The notes under the pieces: generated by a model
Told to the model about the DNA's origin: nothing
The model's database searches: none
The model's input: the letters and a program-made list of their open reading frames with translations, nothing else
Assembly: GCA_023375675.1 (NCBI GenBank)
Contig: JALQBC010000041.1
Location: 302,215 to 366,214, forward strand
Source: Cytospora piceicola
Lineage: Eukaryota; Ascomycota; Sordariomycetes; Diaporthales; Cytosporaceae
Direction: 5' to 3'
DNA length: 64,000 nucleotides
Made by a program: the position numbers and the translations under genes
Part shown: positions 35,286-49,607 of the stretch, one piece after another
Layout: each line of letters starts with the position of its first letter
Position numbering within the stretch: position 1 is the stretch's first letter

Positions 35286-36620
35286 GACTTTGTAAACACA
35301 AATCGATAGCTTCATCCTACGTAGCTTCATCCAGAGGCTTACGCCTGGTTCTCTAATCCTATTCCTCACTCTATCGGACTGGTGTTTTTTTTTCCAAATC
35401 CCTTTTCTTGGAAAGGAAGAATAGATGCACTCTATCGAAGCTATAGTTCCACATATACCCCTCCTCGCTATTGGCCTTATCTCCGAAGCCGAAGCCGTGA
35501 CTTCGAAGCAGCCCAGAGCCCCCAGCCTGTCTTCTCGAGTTTCTCTAGCACTTGGTTGTAACACTCTTGATCTTGACAAGATTGACCAGCCATACTTCTC
35601 ACTGCCTCCTTGAGAGACGCAATTCTATGGAAGAGCCATAGACGATGGGACGGCGGCGAGTACTACTAGTCGTGAGCGGCAGTCCCACCACGACGGCGGC
35701 GGCACCACCATCAAGTTTCGGACCAATAGCACCAGCCATCTCGGAGAGAACTGCACGTCAGGTTGAGCTGCGATAATTTGTTCGAGGGTGTGATTATGGT
35801 CGGGGTATCAATGTATCTTCAAGTCGCCGGCGCATCTAGCCGGTTCCTAGTGGTGAACTTGTTCCCGGTGTGTCCTCCAGTCATGTTCTAGTACGCACGT
35901 GAAATCTTGAGGGGGTTCGTTCCAAATCCTGGGACCCGGACGATAATCTGGATTGCCAGACATCAAAGACTTTCGTCTTCCGCTAATTGACCTCAGGCAG
36001 TCCAATGCCGCCCGGCATGCTGGCCTCCGGATGTCGGAGTGGAGTGCCATGAGTTGATGCTCCGATGCGCATGATTGACTATACATGCGTGTGCATCCAA
36101 TTTGTCGTATTTATATCTCAAGACTTCCACGGACTACGGGCGTCCTAGAGACACACACAAAGATAGCTAATTTGCTTACGAAGTAAGTAAGTAAGTACTC
36201 AAACAACGTTGAAGAAACCAAGTCGTCGGCAACCCTAACCCGGGACTGACCCCGAGACATCCAAGGTTGGTGAGCCCGGCCCGAGAAATTCCCCACCCCG
36301 CCCGTACTTCTCTCCCACGCACATCTCATCACCGCTCAAATATCTCATCACAGCGCTCTCACGAACCGTGCAACTTTGGTCTGATTGGTCTTGTCTCATC
36401 CGGGAAGCAATCGGCATTTGGTCAAATAAGCGCACCGGCCGGCCGGTATTTGACGTTTCCTCCCGGATTGGGCTACCAGATACTCGGAAGGCACCTGTCA
36501 CTGAGGCTCTAGTGTTACCAGCTCGGCTTCAACGCCCGATACTAATACGGACGGACCCAGGCCGTGGCAACTGAGCGTTTCCTTGATCACTGTACAGTTC
36601 TGCCGAAACCTCTGATCAAG
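35286..36620. other. Intergenic upstream of the SPT10-like gene
   Basis: No supportable gene. A minus-strand frame of 46 codons near 35750-35600 and a + strand frame at 35425-35613 have no recognisable domain. A short AAGTAAGTAAGTA run lies at about 36181-36196. Confidence 0.5.
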
Positions 36621-38552
36621 ATGCCAGCTATTATGGATGACCCAGCCTCTCCTACCATCTACAGGGTCTCAGGGGAGCCTCCATATCCTGACCCCAACAA
36701 CAGCAACCCGTCTCTGCCCGCCAATATCGCCCCGCGTCAAGTGACCCTTCGAGACAGGCAGACCATTGCAACCATTGTTCCTTTTTCATCCCGTCAGCAG
36801 GTACCGAATTCACTTCTCATGTACCTGAGTGACCAATTCGCCAAGGAGGTCGAAAAGGGGGATACTTATCCCATGATCGACCCTATGCCCTTTGAGAAGT
36901 TTGCCTCATACTGGTTCCAAAACTTCGGCGCCATCATGTTGCTGGGAAAGATCGAGAAGCCCGAGGATGTCACCGATGACAAGGACTGGGCAAAGGAATG
37001 TCTCGGCAGCTTCTACATCAAGCCCAACTATCCCGGCCGGAGCAGCCATGTCTGCAACGCTGGTTTTCTCGTCACAGACGCCTCTCGAAACCGTGGTGTT
37101 GGCCGGTTGATGGGCGAGGCCTACCTTGACTATGCTCCCAGGCTCGGGTATACCTACTCTGTTTTCAACCTGGTGTACGAGACCAACGTGGCATCATGCA
37201 AGATCTGGGACGCTCTTGGGTTCAAGCGGATCGGACGGGTCAAGGGGTGCGGCAACCTGAAGAGCTATCCGGGGCGGCTTATCGACGCCATCATGTACGG
37301 GCGCGACCTATCGGTGGACGAGAGCAGCGAGGAGCTTGTGAGTGAAGAGCGATTCGACAAGATCAAGTTCTACTTGAAATATGGGAAATATCCGAATGGC
37401 GCTGACAGAGCCGAGAAATCCAGACTCAGGAGCGCGGCGATGCACTACAAGCTGCTTGACGGCGACAAGCTCATGCTCAAGGACAAGGAGGTCATCTCGG
37501 ATCCTCAGAAGCAGTACGAAATTGCGCGGCAGGTCCATTCGCAGCAACATGGCGGTATCAATCGGAGTACGGCAACGATAGCCGAGAAGTACCACTGGAG
37601 CCGGATCAAGGAAACCGTTTCTGATGTAATTAGGGCGTGTGCAGACTGCAAGGAGTCATCAAAGCCGAATGCAAGCGTGGTTTATGGAAATGCCATCTCT
37701 CAGAAGAAGCCCATCACACCGAATCAAAAACCTGCTACTGCTGCTGTTCCTGCTGTCCATGCGACAGATCCGTCTACCCCAGTCACTACCACCTCCATCC
37801 CACCAGCGCCCGTTCTCCCGGCCATTGCAAACATCGTAGCCGCATCGGCAGCTGGCGGAAACGAAACTGATCTGGATCTGGATCTGGACCGACATCAACT
37901 GCCACGCTTTCCCGCCACGCCTTATGCCGTTCATCATGACGATATGTCCGTGGACTACCCGGCACAAACGCTACACACGCCTACAGATTCACCGGTACCG
38001 CAGCACACCAGTCTTCCACGCGATCAGCGGCACCATGATACGATCATAAGGCATTCGCAGACCAAATCACATCAGCACCCGCGGCACACACCGATCAGTT
38101 TCTCAGAAGGTCCATCATTACAACTATCCTATCAGCCGATAGATCCACAGATAATCAACCATGCATCTCCATCATCCTACGCACACCACCACCCGGCTCA
38201 CCTCCAGCATCATCATGATGCATACGGCTCTTACCACAGCCACAATACTGCCGGAGACGCGGAGACAAACACCTTCCAGGACTTGTTGACAGTAGATCAC
38301 CACAGCCACGTCGAGGAGGTAGACGACGATGCGGTGGATCGGGACTTGGATATGATGCTTATGGAGCAACATGAAGACGACGGCAGTGCGAGTATGGACG
38401 TTGATGACCTTGGCCTAGTGGACCACGGCGTGGATCATGATGATTTGTCCAAGATGAGCGTTGGGCACATACTTGCGACTCCTCCTGGGCTACATGAGCC
38501 CGGTCGAGGAGCTGGTTTGAATATTGGTGAAAGTAGTGGACATAGAACATAG
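36621..38552 (+). CDS. SPT10: SPT10-like GNAT acetyltransferase with integrase-type H2C2 zinc finger
   Basis: One exon of 643 residues from the ATG at 36621 (MPAIMDDPASPTIYRV); the frame upstream has only a GTG. A GNAT domain covers about residues 40-235, with the acetyl-CoA loop RNRGVG near 156-161 and NVASCKIWDALGFKRIG after it. At about 245-350 lies a segment ending in an H2C2 zinc-binding finger (His306, His310, Cys340, Cys343; VHSQQHGG ... CADC). It resembles the finger of retroviral and retrotransposon integrases. Yeast Spt10, which activates histone genes by binding their upstream elements, has exactly this pairing. The C-terminal 290 residues are disordered and His/Asp-rich. Its likely role is a nuclear regulator of histone gene expression. 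Confidence 0.85.
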   Translation: MPAIMDDPASPTIYRVSGEPPYPDPNNSNPSLPANIAPRQVTLRDRQTIATIVPFSSRQQVPNSLLMYLSDQFAKEVEKGDTYPMIDPMPFEKFASYWFQNFGAIMLLGKIEKPEDVTDDKDWAKECLGSFYIKPNYPGRSSHVCNAGFLVTDASRNRGVGRLMGEAYLDYAPRLGYTYSVFNLVYETNVASCKIWDALGFKRIGRVKGCGNLKSYPGRLIDAIMYGRDLSVDESSEELVSEERFDKIKFYLKYGKYPNGADRAEKSRLRSAAMHYKLLDGDKLMLKDKEVISDPQKQYEIARQVHSQQHGGINRSTATIAEKYHWSRIKETVSDVIRACADCKESSKPNASVVYGNAISQKKPITPNQKPATAAVPAVHATDPSTPVTTTSIPPAPVLPAIANIVAASAAGGNETDLDLDLDRHQLPRFPATPYAVHHDDMSVDYPAQTLHTPTDSPVPQHTSLPRDQRHHDTIIRHSQTKSHQHPRHTPISFSEGPSLQLSYQPIDPQIINHASPSSYAHHHPAHLQHHHDAYGSYHSHNTAGDAETNTFQDLLTVDHHSHVEEVDDDAVDRDLDMMLMEQHEDDGSASMDVDDLGLVDHGVDHDDLSKMSVGHILATPPGLHEPGRGAGLNIGESSGHRT

Positions 38553-39090
38553 CTAAACTTGGAGGCCAGAAGAGGGACGGGCGGCGATCTTCTCAGTCAA
38601 CCTTTTTATGGTTACCCAATAGATTACCACCGAAAAGGCTCACGATAAATACTAAGTACTTAAGTTCATTGGTCGACATAGAGTTACATAGAGTTATAGG
38701 ACTTAGTCCCGCCTAACCGGGAACCCCCCCCCCTAGAGTGCTCATCAAGTAGGGTTAGGGTAGAATGACCTCAACCCCCTGAAAGGGGCATGCATGGCTG
38801 CATGGTCCGAGCGCTCTTAGAACAGCTTGGCCAACGTCGCGTTTCTGCCCCTCGACTACAGTGATTGATCATCCCCAGCTGCCCCAGGCCAAGACGACAA
38901 AGGCCATAATAATCTCATCGAGCTCCCACAATTCTGGAATCGAATGCTGTAACTTTGGACCGCAGAGGACTACTTGTCCAAACCTTCCATCACATAATAC
39001 GCCAGCCTCTTGGCCTCCAAAGGGCCTTTGTCATCACCGGAGCCCAACCCGATTTAGCTTCCCTGCGACAGCACACGACATATCTCCACG
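38553..39090. other. Intergenic between the SPT10-like gene and APL2
   Basis: Contains a poly-C run (about 38725-38733). It is otherwise a normal spacer with the APL2 promoter. Confidence 0.5.
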
Positions 39091-41680
39091 ATGGCAGTAA
39101 ACAGGATAAAGGGCGCCTTCGCCGTCCCTCGCAAGGGCGAGACCTTCGAGCTACGAGCCGGTCTCGTGTCACAGTATGCGTACGAGCGGAAAGAGGCGAT
39201 TCAGAAGACGATCATGGCCATGACGTTGGGCAAGGACGTTTCTGCGCTGTTTCCTGACGTCCTCAAGAACATCGCCACGGCGGATTTGGACCAGAAGAAG
39301 CTGGTCTATCTATACCTGATGTAGGCAATCCACAAACCGTTCCTCCGGCCCTGCGTTGGAAACCGCCCCCCCCCCCGCCAATGCTCTTCTGAATGCTGAC
39401 CGATCCTCCTTGGACAGGAACTACGCGAAATCACATCCAGACCTCTGCATTCTCGCCGTCAACACATTCGTGCAGGATTCCGAGGACCCTAATCCGCTTA
39501 TAAGAGCCCTTGCCATACGAACGATGGGATGCATCAGGGTGGACAAGATGGTCGACTACATGGAGGAACCTCTCCGCAAGACCCTCCGCGACGAGAGCCC
39601 CTACGTGCGCAAGACGGCAGCCATCTGCGTCGCCAAGCTGTTCGACCTCAACCCGTCCATGTGCATCGAGAACGGCTTCCTCGAGATACTGCAGGACATG
39701 ATCGGCGATGCGAACCCTATGGTGGTTGCGAACTCGGTCCAGGCGCTGTCCGAGATCAACGAGACCGCCCCAGAGACGAAGGCCCTCATCGTGACGCCCG
39801 TGATGCTGAAGAAGCTGCTTATGGCCATTGCCGAGTGTACCGAGTGGGGGCGAGTCACGATCTTGTCGACGCTGGCGGACTACCCGCCTGCTGACGTCAA
39901 GGAGTCGGAACACATCTGCGAGAGGGTGGCGCCGCAGTTCCAGCACGTAAACCCGAGCGTGGTGCTGGCGGCTGTGAAGGTGGTGTTTATTCATATGCGG
40001 ATTATCAGCCCGGAAATGGTGCGACAGTATCTTAAGAAGATGGCACCTCCCCTAGGTACGTTGACTACAGTGCATATGACAGATGCCTGCGTGGAAACTT
40101 GCTAACCCTCCGGATAGTGACCCTCGTTGCATCAGCCCCTGAGGTCCAGTATGTCGCCCTGAGAAATATCGACCTCCTCCTGCAAGCAAAGCCCGACATC
40201 CTCAGCAAAGAACTTCGAGTGTTTTTCTGCAAATATAATGATCCACCTTACGTCAAGCTCCAGAAGCTCGAGATCATGGTCCGGATAGCGAACGAGAAGA
40301 ACTTCGAGGCTCTCCTCGCGGAGCTCAAGGAGTATGCCCTAGAAGTCGATATGGATTTTGTGCGCCGGGCAGTCAAGGCCATCGGCCAGGTGGCCATCAA
40401 GATTGAGAGCGCAAGCGAGAAGTGTGTCAATGCGCTTTTGGACCTGATAGCTACCAAGGTCAACTATGTCGTACAGGAGGCTGTTGTGGTGATCAAGGAT
40501 ATTCTGCGAAAGTACCCTGGCTACGAGGGAGTAATTCCCACGCTGTGTGACCACATCGACGAGCTGGACGAACACGATGCGAGAGGCTCGTTGATCTGGA
40601 TCGTCGGTGAATACGCCGAGAAGATTAACAATGCAGATGAGATATTAGGAACGTTTGTGGATAGTTTCATGGAAGAATTCACACAGGTAAGCCACTATCA
40701 CGGAGATCGCGGGATCGGGAATGGGGCTAACAGTATTGCTCTTTTAGACGCAACTGCAAATTCTTACTGCAGTAGTCAAGTTGTTCCTCAAGAAGCCAAG
40801 TAACAACCAGGGGCTCGTCCAGAAAGTGCTGCAACAAGCAACGGCGGACAATGACAACCCAGACATCCGAGATCGAGCCTACGTCTACTGGCGTCTCCTG
40901 TCAGGCGATCTCGACATTGCAAAGGTATGTTTACGGCGACGACCCCTATGTGTCTCGCATAACGCAATACTGACTTTCAAGTAGAACGTCATCCTCTCCC
41001 AAAAACCAGCCATCTCCACTACCATCTCCAGCCTTCCACCTGCCCTCCTAGAACAGCTTCTCGGTGAGCTGTCTACCCTCGCCTCCGTCTACCACAAGCC
41101 CCCCGAGTCGTTCGTCGGCAAGGGCCGGTTCGGCGCCGACGAGATCCAGCGCGCGGCCATCCAGGAGCAGCGCGAGGACGCGGCCGAGAACCCCATCGCC
41201 GCGTCCGTCGCCGCCGCGAGGTCGACCGCCAACGGCAAGGGGGGCGCACAGCCGCAGAGCAACATCGAGAACCTCCTCGACATCGACTTCGACGGGGCGG
41301 CGCCCGCGTCCCTGGAGCAGCAGAGCGCGGCCACGCCGGACAGGGTCGCGAGCCCCGCGGTGGGCGGCCCGGCCGGCGGCGGGGCCGCCTCGGGCGGCTT
41401 GGCCGACATGATGGGGCTGTTCGATGCGAACCCTGGCGCTGGCGCAAGCTCCTCGACCACCCCCGTGCCGCCGATGGGCGGCATGGGCGGCATGGGTGGT
41501 TTGGGCAGTTTGGGCGGTGGGATGGGTGACGTGATGAATGGGTTTGCGGACATGGACCTCAGCGGGAACTCGGCGCCGCCACCGCCCGGGCAGCAGCTGC
41601 ATCCCCAGGGGACGGGTGGCCAGCAGCCACCGGCGCAGGGCGGCGGTGGAGGTAGCGAGGACCTGCTTGGGTTGTTCTAG
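39091..41680 (+). CDS. APL2: AP-1 adaptor complex beta subunit (beta-adaptin)
   Basis: Five exons, 39091-39320, 39418-40055, 40118-40686, 40748-40924 and 40985-41680, give 769 residues. All junctions keep phase and use GTANGN donors with TAG/CAG acceptors. The adaptin trunk is clear: [52 protein letters not shown] (across intron 1), [43 protein letters not shown]. Helical repeats run to about residue 580. A Gly/Ala/Met-rich hinge ends in DLLGLF, and the appendage (ear) domain of animal beta-adaptins is absent, as in most fungal beta1 subunits. AP-1 sorts clathrin-coated cargo between the trans-Golgi and endosomes. AP-2 beta is the alternative; overall similarity favours AP-1. Confidence 0.9.
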
Positions 41681-42390
41681 GCTTGGGTCCGTGTGATAGG
41701 GGGGGGGGAGGGGTTCAAGGTGTGTAGCATGACTGGTTACGGGAGCATGCATGATGGACGGCAAAAGGAATAGAATATAGGAGCCAGCGGGACGAACGAG
41801 TATTAATGAGACAATAAAATCTCGGTTATGATGGTTGGCCGGCTACAGATGTCCTACTTGGTTTGCCTCGGTCGCAATAGATTTCTTCGAACGCCTTGCT
41901 GATGTCAGGGTTACACGCCGGTTTCATTGAGGTTCAGCCTTGGAATTCCTATGACCTGTTTTCATTACAAAGGAAAGCTAATCCTCACTACAAGAATGAA
42001 ACGATTCGACGATACAGAGGACACGGGTCATCATTACTACCGGCCAATGCGCCTCCTCTTGCTATTCTTGGGAAATAGCAGTTTGCGGCACGGGGACCTT
42101 TCTCGCTTTACCCCTCTGTGACGACTGTCAGCATTCCAAAGCCTCTGCAGGAAGACTTCCAAGAGTGGAAATGGGCGAGCCGCACGTTTGGGTATCCTCT
42201 TGGGGTCCTAAAGAAGAGTGAAATGTTCTCTCATTTTCTACATTGCATTGTGTTTAGGCTTGCATCTCCCCGGTCAATCCCTCACTCATCCTGTGTCTCA
42301 CCATTGCTGCTTTCAGACCCACGACCGGTGCCCTTGGGGGACTGATGGGTGATGTGGCTCGTCCACGAGTGCAAGGTGCCGATGATTTGG
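41681..42390. other. Convergent 3' region between APL2 and the small minus-strand gene
   Basis: A G-run at about 41700-41711 and the APL2 3' UTR are present. The short frames at 41896-42345 have no domain support. Confidence 0.5.
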
Positions 42391-43052
42391 CTACTGTCGT
42401 TCCTTGAAAATGTTGATAATAGTGATGTGACGGTGGGTAGAGTTGTTGTGGTTGATGGTGATGCCCTGCGAGGGCTCCGACCGAGTACCACCAGTACCAT
42501 TGCGACCGCTGGCAGCCTCTCCCTCCTTCTCCTTGTCCTCATCACCACTCATGTTTCCGGTGTTGGGATTCTGGAAAGATCTGGTCCTTTGGCCGACCTG
42601 TGCACAATGTCAGCCTCAAAATTCGTGCATAATCAAGACGAGTGAGAGAGTGAGTGCTGAGTCCTGACCTGGCGAGCCTGGCTTTGTAGCTCCTGAGGGG
42701 TGGTGTGGGTGCCAGAGCCTTGAGTAGTCGGCGAGCCTCTGCCCGTCATCTTGCCGATGCAGTATTGATTTTCGAAGGGTCGAGGGCGAGTAGAAGAGGT
42801 GCACTCGCAGTGTTCCAACCTGGAAGCAAAGTAGTGATGTTTGTAGTTGTTAGGGAGGTTAGGATCTTGGTCACCTTGAAAGTCATTCCCTCTCCGAGCA
42901 GGATTTCCATGATTAAATAGAAGGACTGTCAACAAAGAAGAGGACAGGATGAATTCTGACGCAAGAGGGAAGATATTGCATTCGTTTCTGAAAACCTGAG
43001 TGAAGTGCTGATACCAAGACCGGGAGAAGCGTTTCTTTGTGGAATAGACCAT
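42391..43052 (-). CDS. Small hypothetical protein, two exons
   Basis: Proposed exons 43052-42669 and 42597-42391 give 196 residues. The intron (71 bases) starts GTCAGG, ends GTGCACAG and is in phase (SQARQ joined to VGQRTRSFQNP). The central part has a Cys pair and aromatic residues (YFASRLEHCECTSSTRPRPFENQYCIGK). The C-terminus is hydrophilic, rich in Asn, Gly and Thr, and ends IINIFKERQ. I do not recognise it. The start is uncertain: the ATG at 43052 gives a leader with a hydrophobic stretch (FILSSSLLTVLLF), but translation might begin further in or after an unseen exon. Extending it upstream through the 35-base repeats is not credible, because they pass through all frames. Confidence 0.45.
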
Positions 43053-43065
43053 GTTTATATACCTG

Positions 43066-43205
43066 CCTTGTTCGGTGAGACACGTCCAAGTATGAGCTTT
43101 CCTTGTTCGGTGAGACACGTCCAAGTATGAGCTTTCCTTGTTCGGTGAGACACGTCCAAGTATGATCTTGTCTTGTTCGCGAAACACGTCTAAATATGAG
43201 CAATG
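43066..43205. repeat. 35-base minisatellite, four tandem copies
   Basis: Copies start at 43066, 43101, 43136 and 43171. The first three are nearly identical (core GGTGAGACACGTCC) and the fourth is diverged. The period is not a multiple of three, so it is not coding. It lies between the small minus-strand gene and the + strand fragment, where a shared promoter would be. Confidence 0.9.
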
Positions 43206-43291
43206 GACACCAATTGAAACGGCCTGTCCAAGCCCTCATGTCGAAAAGTCGCCGACAAGATGGATGTCTTCGGGTCACAGGAGAGGCCGAC

Positions 43292-43496
43292 ATGACTACC
43301 TTGCAGCCACTCATCAGAACCACAGCCACGATCCACCGGACCCCCATGCTACTCAGTCCCGCTCCCCTCCGCAGCATCATGGACCATGCCGGACAGGCCA
43401 TCGCTCTCGCCCCCGAGGAGCGGCGCCCGCTCGCCCCGCCTCCTGCTCAGGTGGCCGGCCAGGCTGATCGCCACCTCGATAACGTAAGGCGATAAT
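43292..43496 (+). pseudogene. Possible first exon of a gene cut off by the AT-rich block
   Basis: The GC-rich frame runs MTTLQPLIRTTATIHRTPML ... IMDHAGQAIALAPEERRPLAPPPAQVAGQADRHLDN and reaches a good donor-like GTAAGG at 43483-43488. Within 10 bases the sequence becomes RIP-type AT-rich DNA and nothing coding follows. It could equally be a chance frame. No domain is recognised. Confidence 0.3.
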
Positions 43497-43521
43497 TTCC
43501 GATTTTAATAGGTTTCAACTC

Positions 43522-43648
43522 TTAAGACACTGTTTCGGGAGCAGATTCTCGAATTTAAGACCTGTTTCTAAAGTAAATTCGAGTATCTAAGACATGTTTC
43601 TAAAGTATATCTCGAGGTTAAAACCTGTTTCTAAAGCAATTTCGAGGT
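43522..43648. repeat. 32-base minisatellite, four diverged copies
   Basis: Units at 43522, 43554, 43586 and 43618 share AAGACCTGTTTCTAAAG and a closing TTCGAG or CTCGAG. They mark the very edge of the AT-rich block. Confidence 0.8.
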
Positions 43649-44566
43649 AAAACCCTTTATTAGCCCCTTCTTTCTTTTTAAGCTACGACTTCCTATTAAA
43701 GTTAAGGTTCTATAGCTTATATAGCCTTAACGCCTACCTCGGTAGTCGGGCCTATTTTAAGGTTTTACCGAGTAACGTACTTACGTTAAACTTTTAGCTA
43801 TATAAACTTACTTTCTTACCTTTTTATTTTCGATTTAATTCCTTTTTTTTATAACTAACTCTTTTAACCTTTTAACTATTAGTTTATACTAATAGGTACT
43901 AACTTAAAATTAAAGGTTAAAACTATAAAGTAAATTTAAAAACTAAATCGAAAATACCGTTTAAAAAAAGGAAGGCTAAAGTAAAACTAAAAGCCCCGGC
44001 TAAGCTAAAAGCCCCGGTTAAATTAAAAGCTTCGGCCGAGCCTTTTATCTTATTCCGCTATTTAAGTAAAAAGAGGTTAAGTAGTACTACCGCTTTAAGT
44101 AGTAATAATAAGTAGCCCAGATTTAGTACATCTGCTAGTATTATATCTAATAATACGTATAAGGCTTAAAAGACCGGAGCCGCTAATACTATTACGATTT
44201 AATTTCTATAAAACTATTTTAAACTAAACTAAGACTCGGAGATACTACTTACTTTTTTAAACTTAAAATGCCTTCCGTTAAGAAGGTTAATGTTTATTTT
44301 ATAAGGCGGGCAAGTATATAGAAAAATTGTTACCTTTAAGATATGTGCTACCTGTTTTTGATTCTGATTGGCTCTGAATTATAATCATACTGATTCGCTA
44401 CAGCACCCGTCTAGAGGATCTGATTGGCTGCTAAAAGCAGTGTTTTTAGCCGTCGAACGGCTAAGAGAACTAGAGATTATAGGGCTTTTAATGCCTGCCG
44501 GAAGACTTATGGTCACTTTAAGGCCTACGATAAGGTCAGACCTACGATAAGGCCGTCTATAATAGA

Positions 44567-45257
44567 CCTTAGGTTCGAACTAAGATGCACGCTCGAGTTT
44601 TAATCCGATTAAAACGTAGTTACCTAAATCTGAATCTTTAGAAAAAGGGCTATTAAACGGTATATTTAATTAAATCGTAGCCTTTAAGGTAGGCTTACTA
44701 TTAAAGCTAATAGTCTTAATTCCTTAGGTTTCTAAAGTTCTTAACCCGAACCCTAGCCTTTCCCTCCCTTCCTCTCTACCGAAGGCCTTAGGTTCGAACT
44801 AAGATGCACGCTCGAGTTTAAATCCGATTAAGACGTACTTACCTAAATCTGAATCTGTAGAAAAAGAGCTATTAAACGGTATATTTAATTAGATTATAGG
44901 CCTTAAGGTAGGCTTACTATTAAAGCTAATAGCTTTAATTCCTTACGTTTCTTAGGTTTCTTAGGTTCTTAACCCGAACCCTAGCCTTTCCCTTCCTTCT
45001 TACTTACCTAGGCCTTTAGATTCGAACTAAGATGCACGCTCGAGTTTCAATCCGATTAAGACGTAGTTACCTAAATATGAATCTGTAGAAGAAGGGCTAT
45101 TAAACGGTATATTTAATTAAATCATAGCCCTGAAGGTAGGCTTACTATTAAAGCTAATAGTTTTAATTCTCTAGGTTCTTAAGGTTCTTAACCTAAACCC
45201 TAAACTTTCCCTTTCTTTTTCTTTACCGAAGGCTTATATAAGCCTTTAGATTCGAAT

Positions 45258-45258
<1 letters not shown>
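44567..45258. repeat. Satellite, three copies of a 219-230-base unit
   Basis: Copies begin at about 44567, 44786 and 45013, each with TTCGAACTAAGATGCACGC near the start, then a GAATCT-TTAGAAAAAGGGCT segment. Each ends with a CCGAACCCTAGCC stretch and a CCTTTCC pyrimidine tract. A fourth copy starts at 45242 and runs straight into the GTAA array. CCCGAACCCTAG and CCTAAACCCTAAAC resemble degenerate telomere repeats. Confidence 0.85.
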
Positions 45259-48310
<3,052 letters not shown>

Positions 48311-48318
48311 TTAATTAT

Positions 48319-48484
48319 CTCGCCGCTTAAGGCTGTGGAGGAGACGATAGAGTAACGCCCGAAGGGCGTTACTCTATCGGATCCGGAGCAGCCTAAGCGG
48401 CGTATCTACCTAAGTAGCTATTAAGATTCCGATCCTTCCTAACGGAAGGCCTTCTCGGCAGGCGGTCTTACCGCCGTTCCCCAG
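48319..48484 (+). repeat. Left terminal inverted repeat with nested hairpins
   Basis: About 165 bases matching the reverse complement of 60919-61092. Inside are a perfect 16-base inverted repeat (48345-48360 / 48364-48379, loop GAA), an outer stem (48321-48335 / 48389-48402, CGCCGCTTA(A)GGCTG type), a CCTTCC...GGAAGG hairpin (48434-48449) and a GGCGGT...ACCGCC hairpin (48461-48475). It is GC-richer than everything around it. Confidence 0.88.
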
Positions 48485-48887
48485 TAATTCTTAAAGGTCG
48501 TTAATAAAGTAACGTTTAAAGCTATCGCTAATACTTCGAGTATATCGTAGAAGTATAGGCTTTTTATAAATTTCGGATTTTTACCTATATATAAAATCTA
48601 TATTAAAAAGGATAAAAACGACCGCTTAGTTTTAAATTAATAAAACCCGGTACCGGACGTCTTTACTTTCTGGGAAAAGCAGTCTTAAAGCCTTTTTAAA
48701 GATAAGGTAAAAAGTAACTTTAACTTTATCGGCTGTAAGTACGATAAAGTTACGTTATTCTACTTACTTATAGCTATTAAAAAGAATACGGAAATCGTCG
48801 GTAAAATCTTTAGCTTTAATAAAGTAAAATATATATATATATACTAGATTTATATCGGTAAGTAAGTAACCCCCTTCCTTTATATCC

Positions 48888-49155
48888 GGTTAGTACTAAT
48901 TAGTGCCGATAAACTTTAATAATTTTAATACTATTTAGTACTAATAGACCTTAATAATCTTATATTATTTAGTATTAACGATTTAAATAACTTAGTACTA
49001 TTTAATATTAACAAACCTCGATAATCTTAATACTATTTAGTACTAACAGAACTTAAATAAACTTAGCATTATTTAATACTAATAGACCTTAATAAACTTA
49101 GCACTATTTAATATTAACAGACCTTAATGATTTTAACACTATTTAATACTAACTA
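48888..49155. repeat. Tandem TACTATTTAGTACTAA-type repeat, upstream cluster
   Basis: Roughly seven to nine imperfect units of 27-50 bases containing ACTATTTARTACTAA and GACCTTAATAA. The same motif returns singly or in small groups at about 50464-50525, 50980-51045, 51615-51690, 52866-52995 and 54155-54225. Confidence 0.75.
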
Positions 49156-49607
49156 CCTATAAATAATACTAATAACCTTATAACGTATATATTTTACAGC
49201 CCCTTAATTAAAGCTAAACTATATAAGTTTTAGTTATACTTATATACCTTAATAAACGTATATAGATAATATATCGAACTAGTCGAAAGGTTTTAAAACC
49301 TTAGCTTAAAGCGGATCTATAAGTCGGTATTTAATAACCTAAAATAGCCGGTTCGCTTAATTAAAAATAATAACGTCGGAATACCTTAACTTAAGAAGAT
49401 TAATATAAACACGACTATAAATATAGCGATTTTATAGTACCTTATTTATTATCTTATAGGTATTTACTTAGATATAAAAGGTATTAGGCGGTATAAACGC
49501 TATAAACTAAGTAAGGAATTTCTGTAAAGCTTTTCGTATAATAACTTATTTCGTAGCCTTATATCGTACTTAGTATATATCCGATAGCGGTATACCTCCG
49601 AGTTTAC

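Noticed and set aside
35425..35613. 62-codon + strand frame after the second transporter fragment
   Set aside because: It does not continue the transporter and has no domain; it is probably chance.
43053..43187. N-terminal extension of the small minus-strand protein through the 35-base repeats
   Set aside because: The period is not a multiple of three, so the repeat is read in all three frames; this is noncoding DNA.
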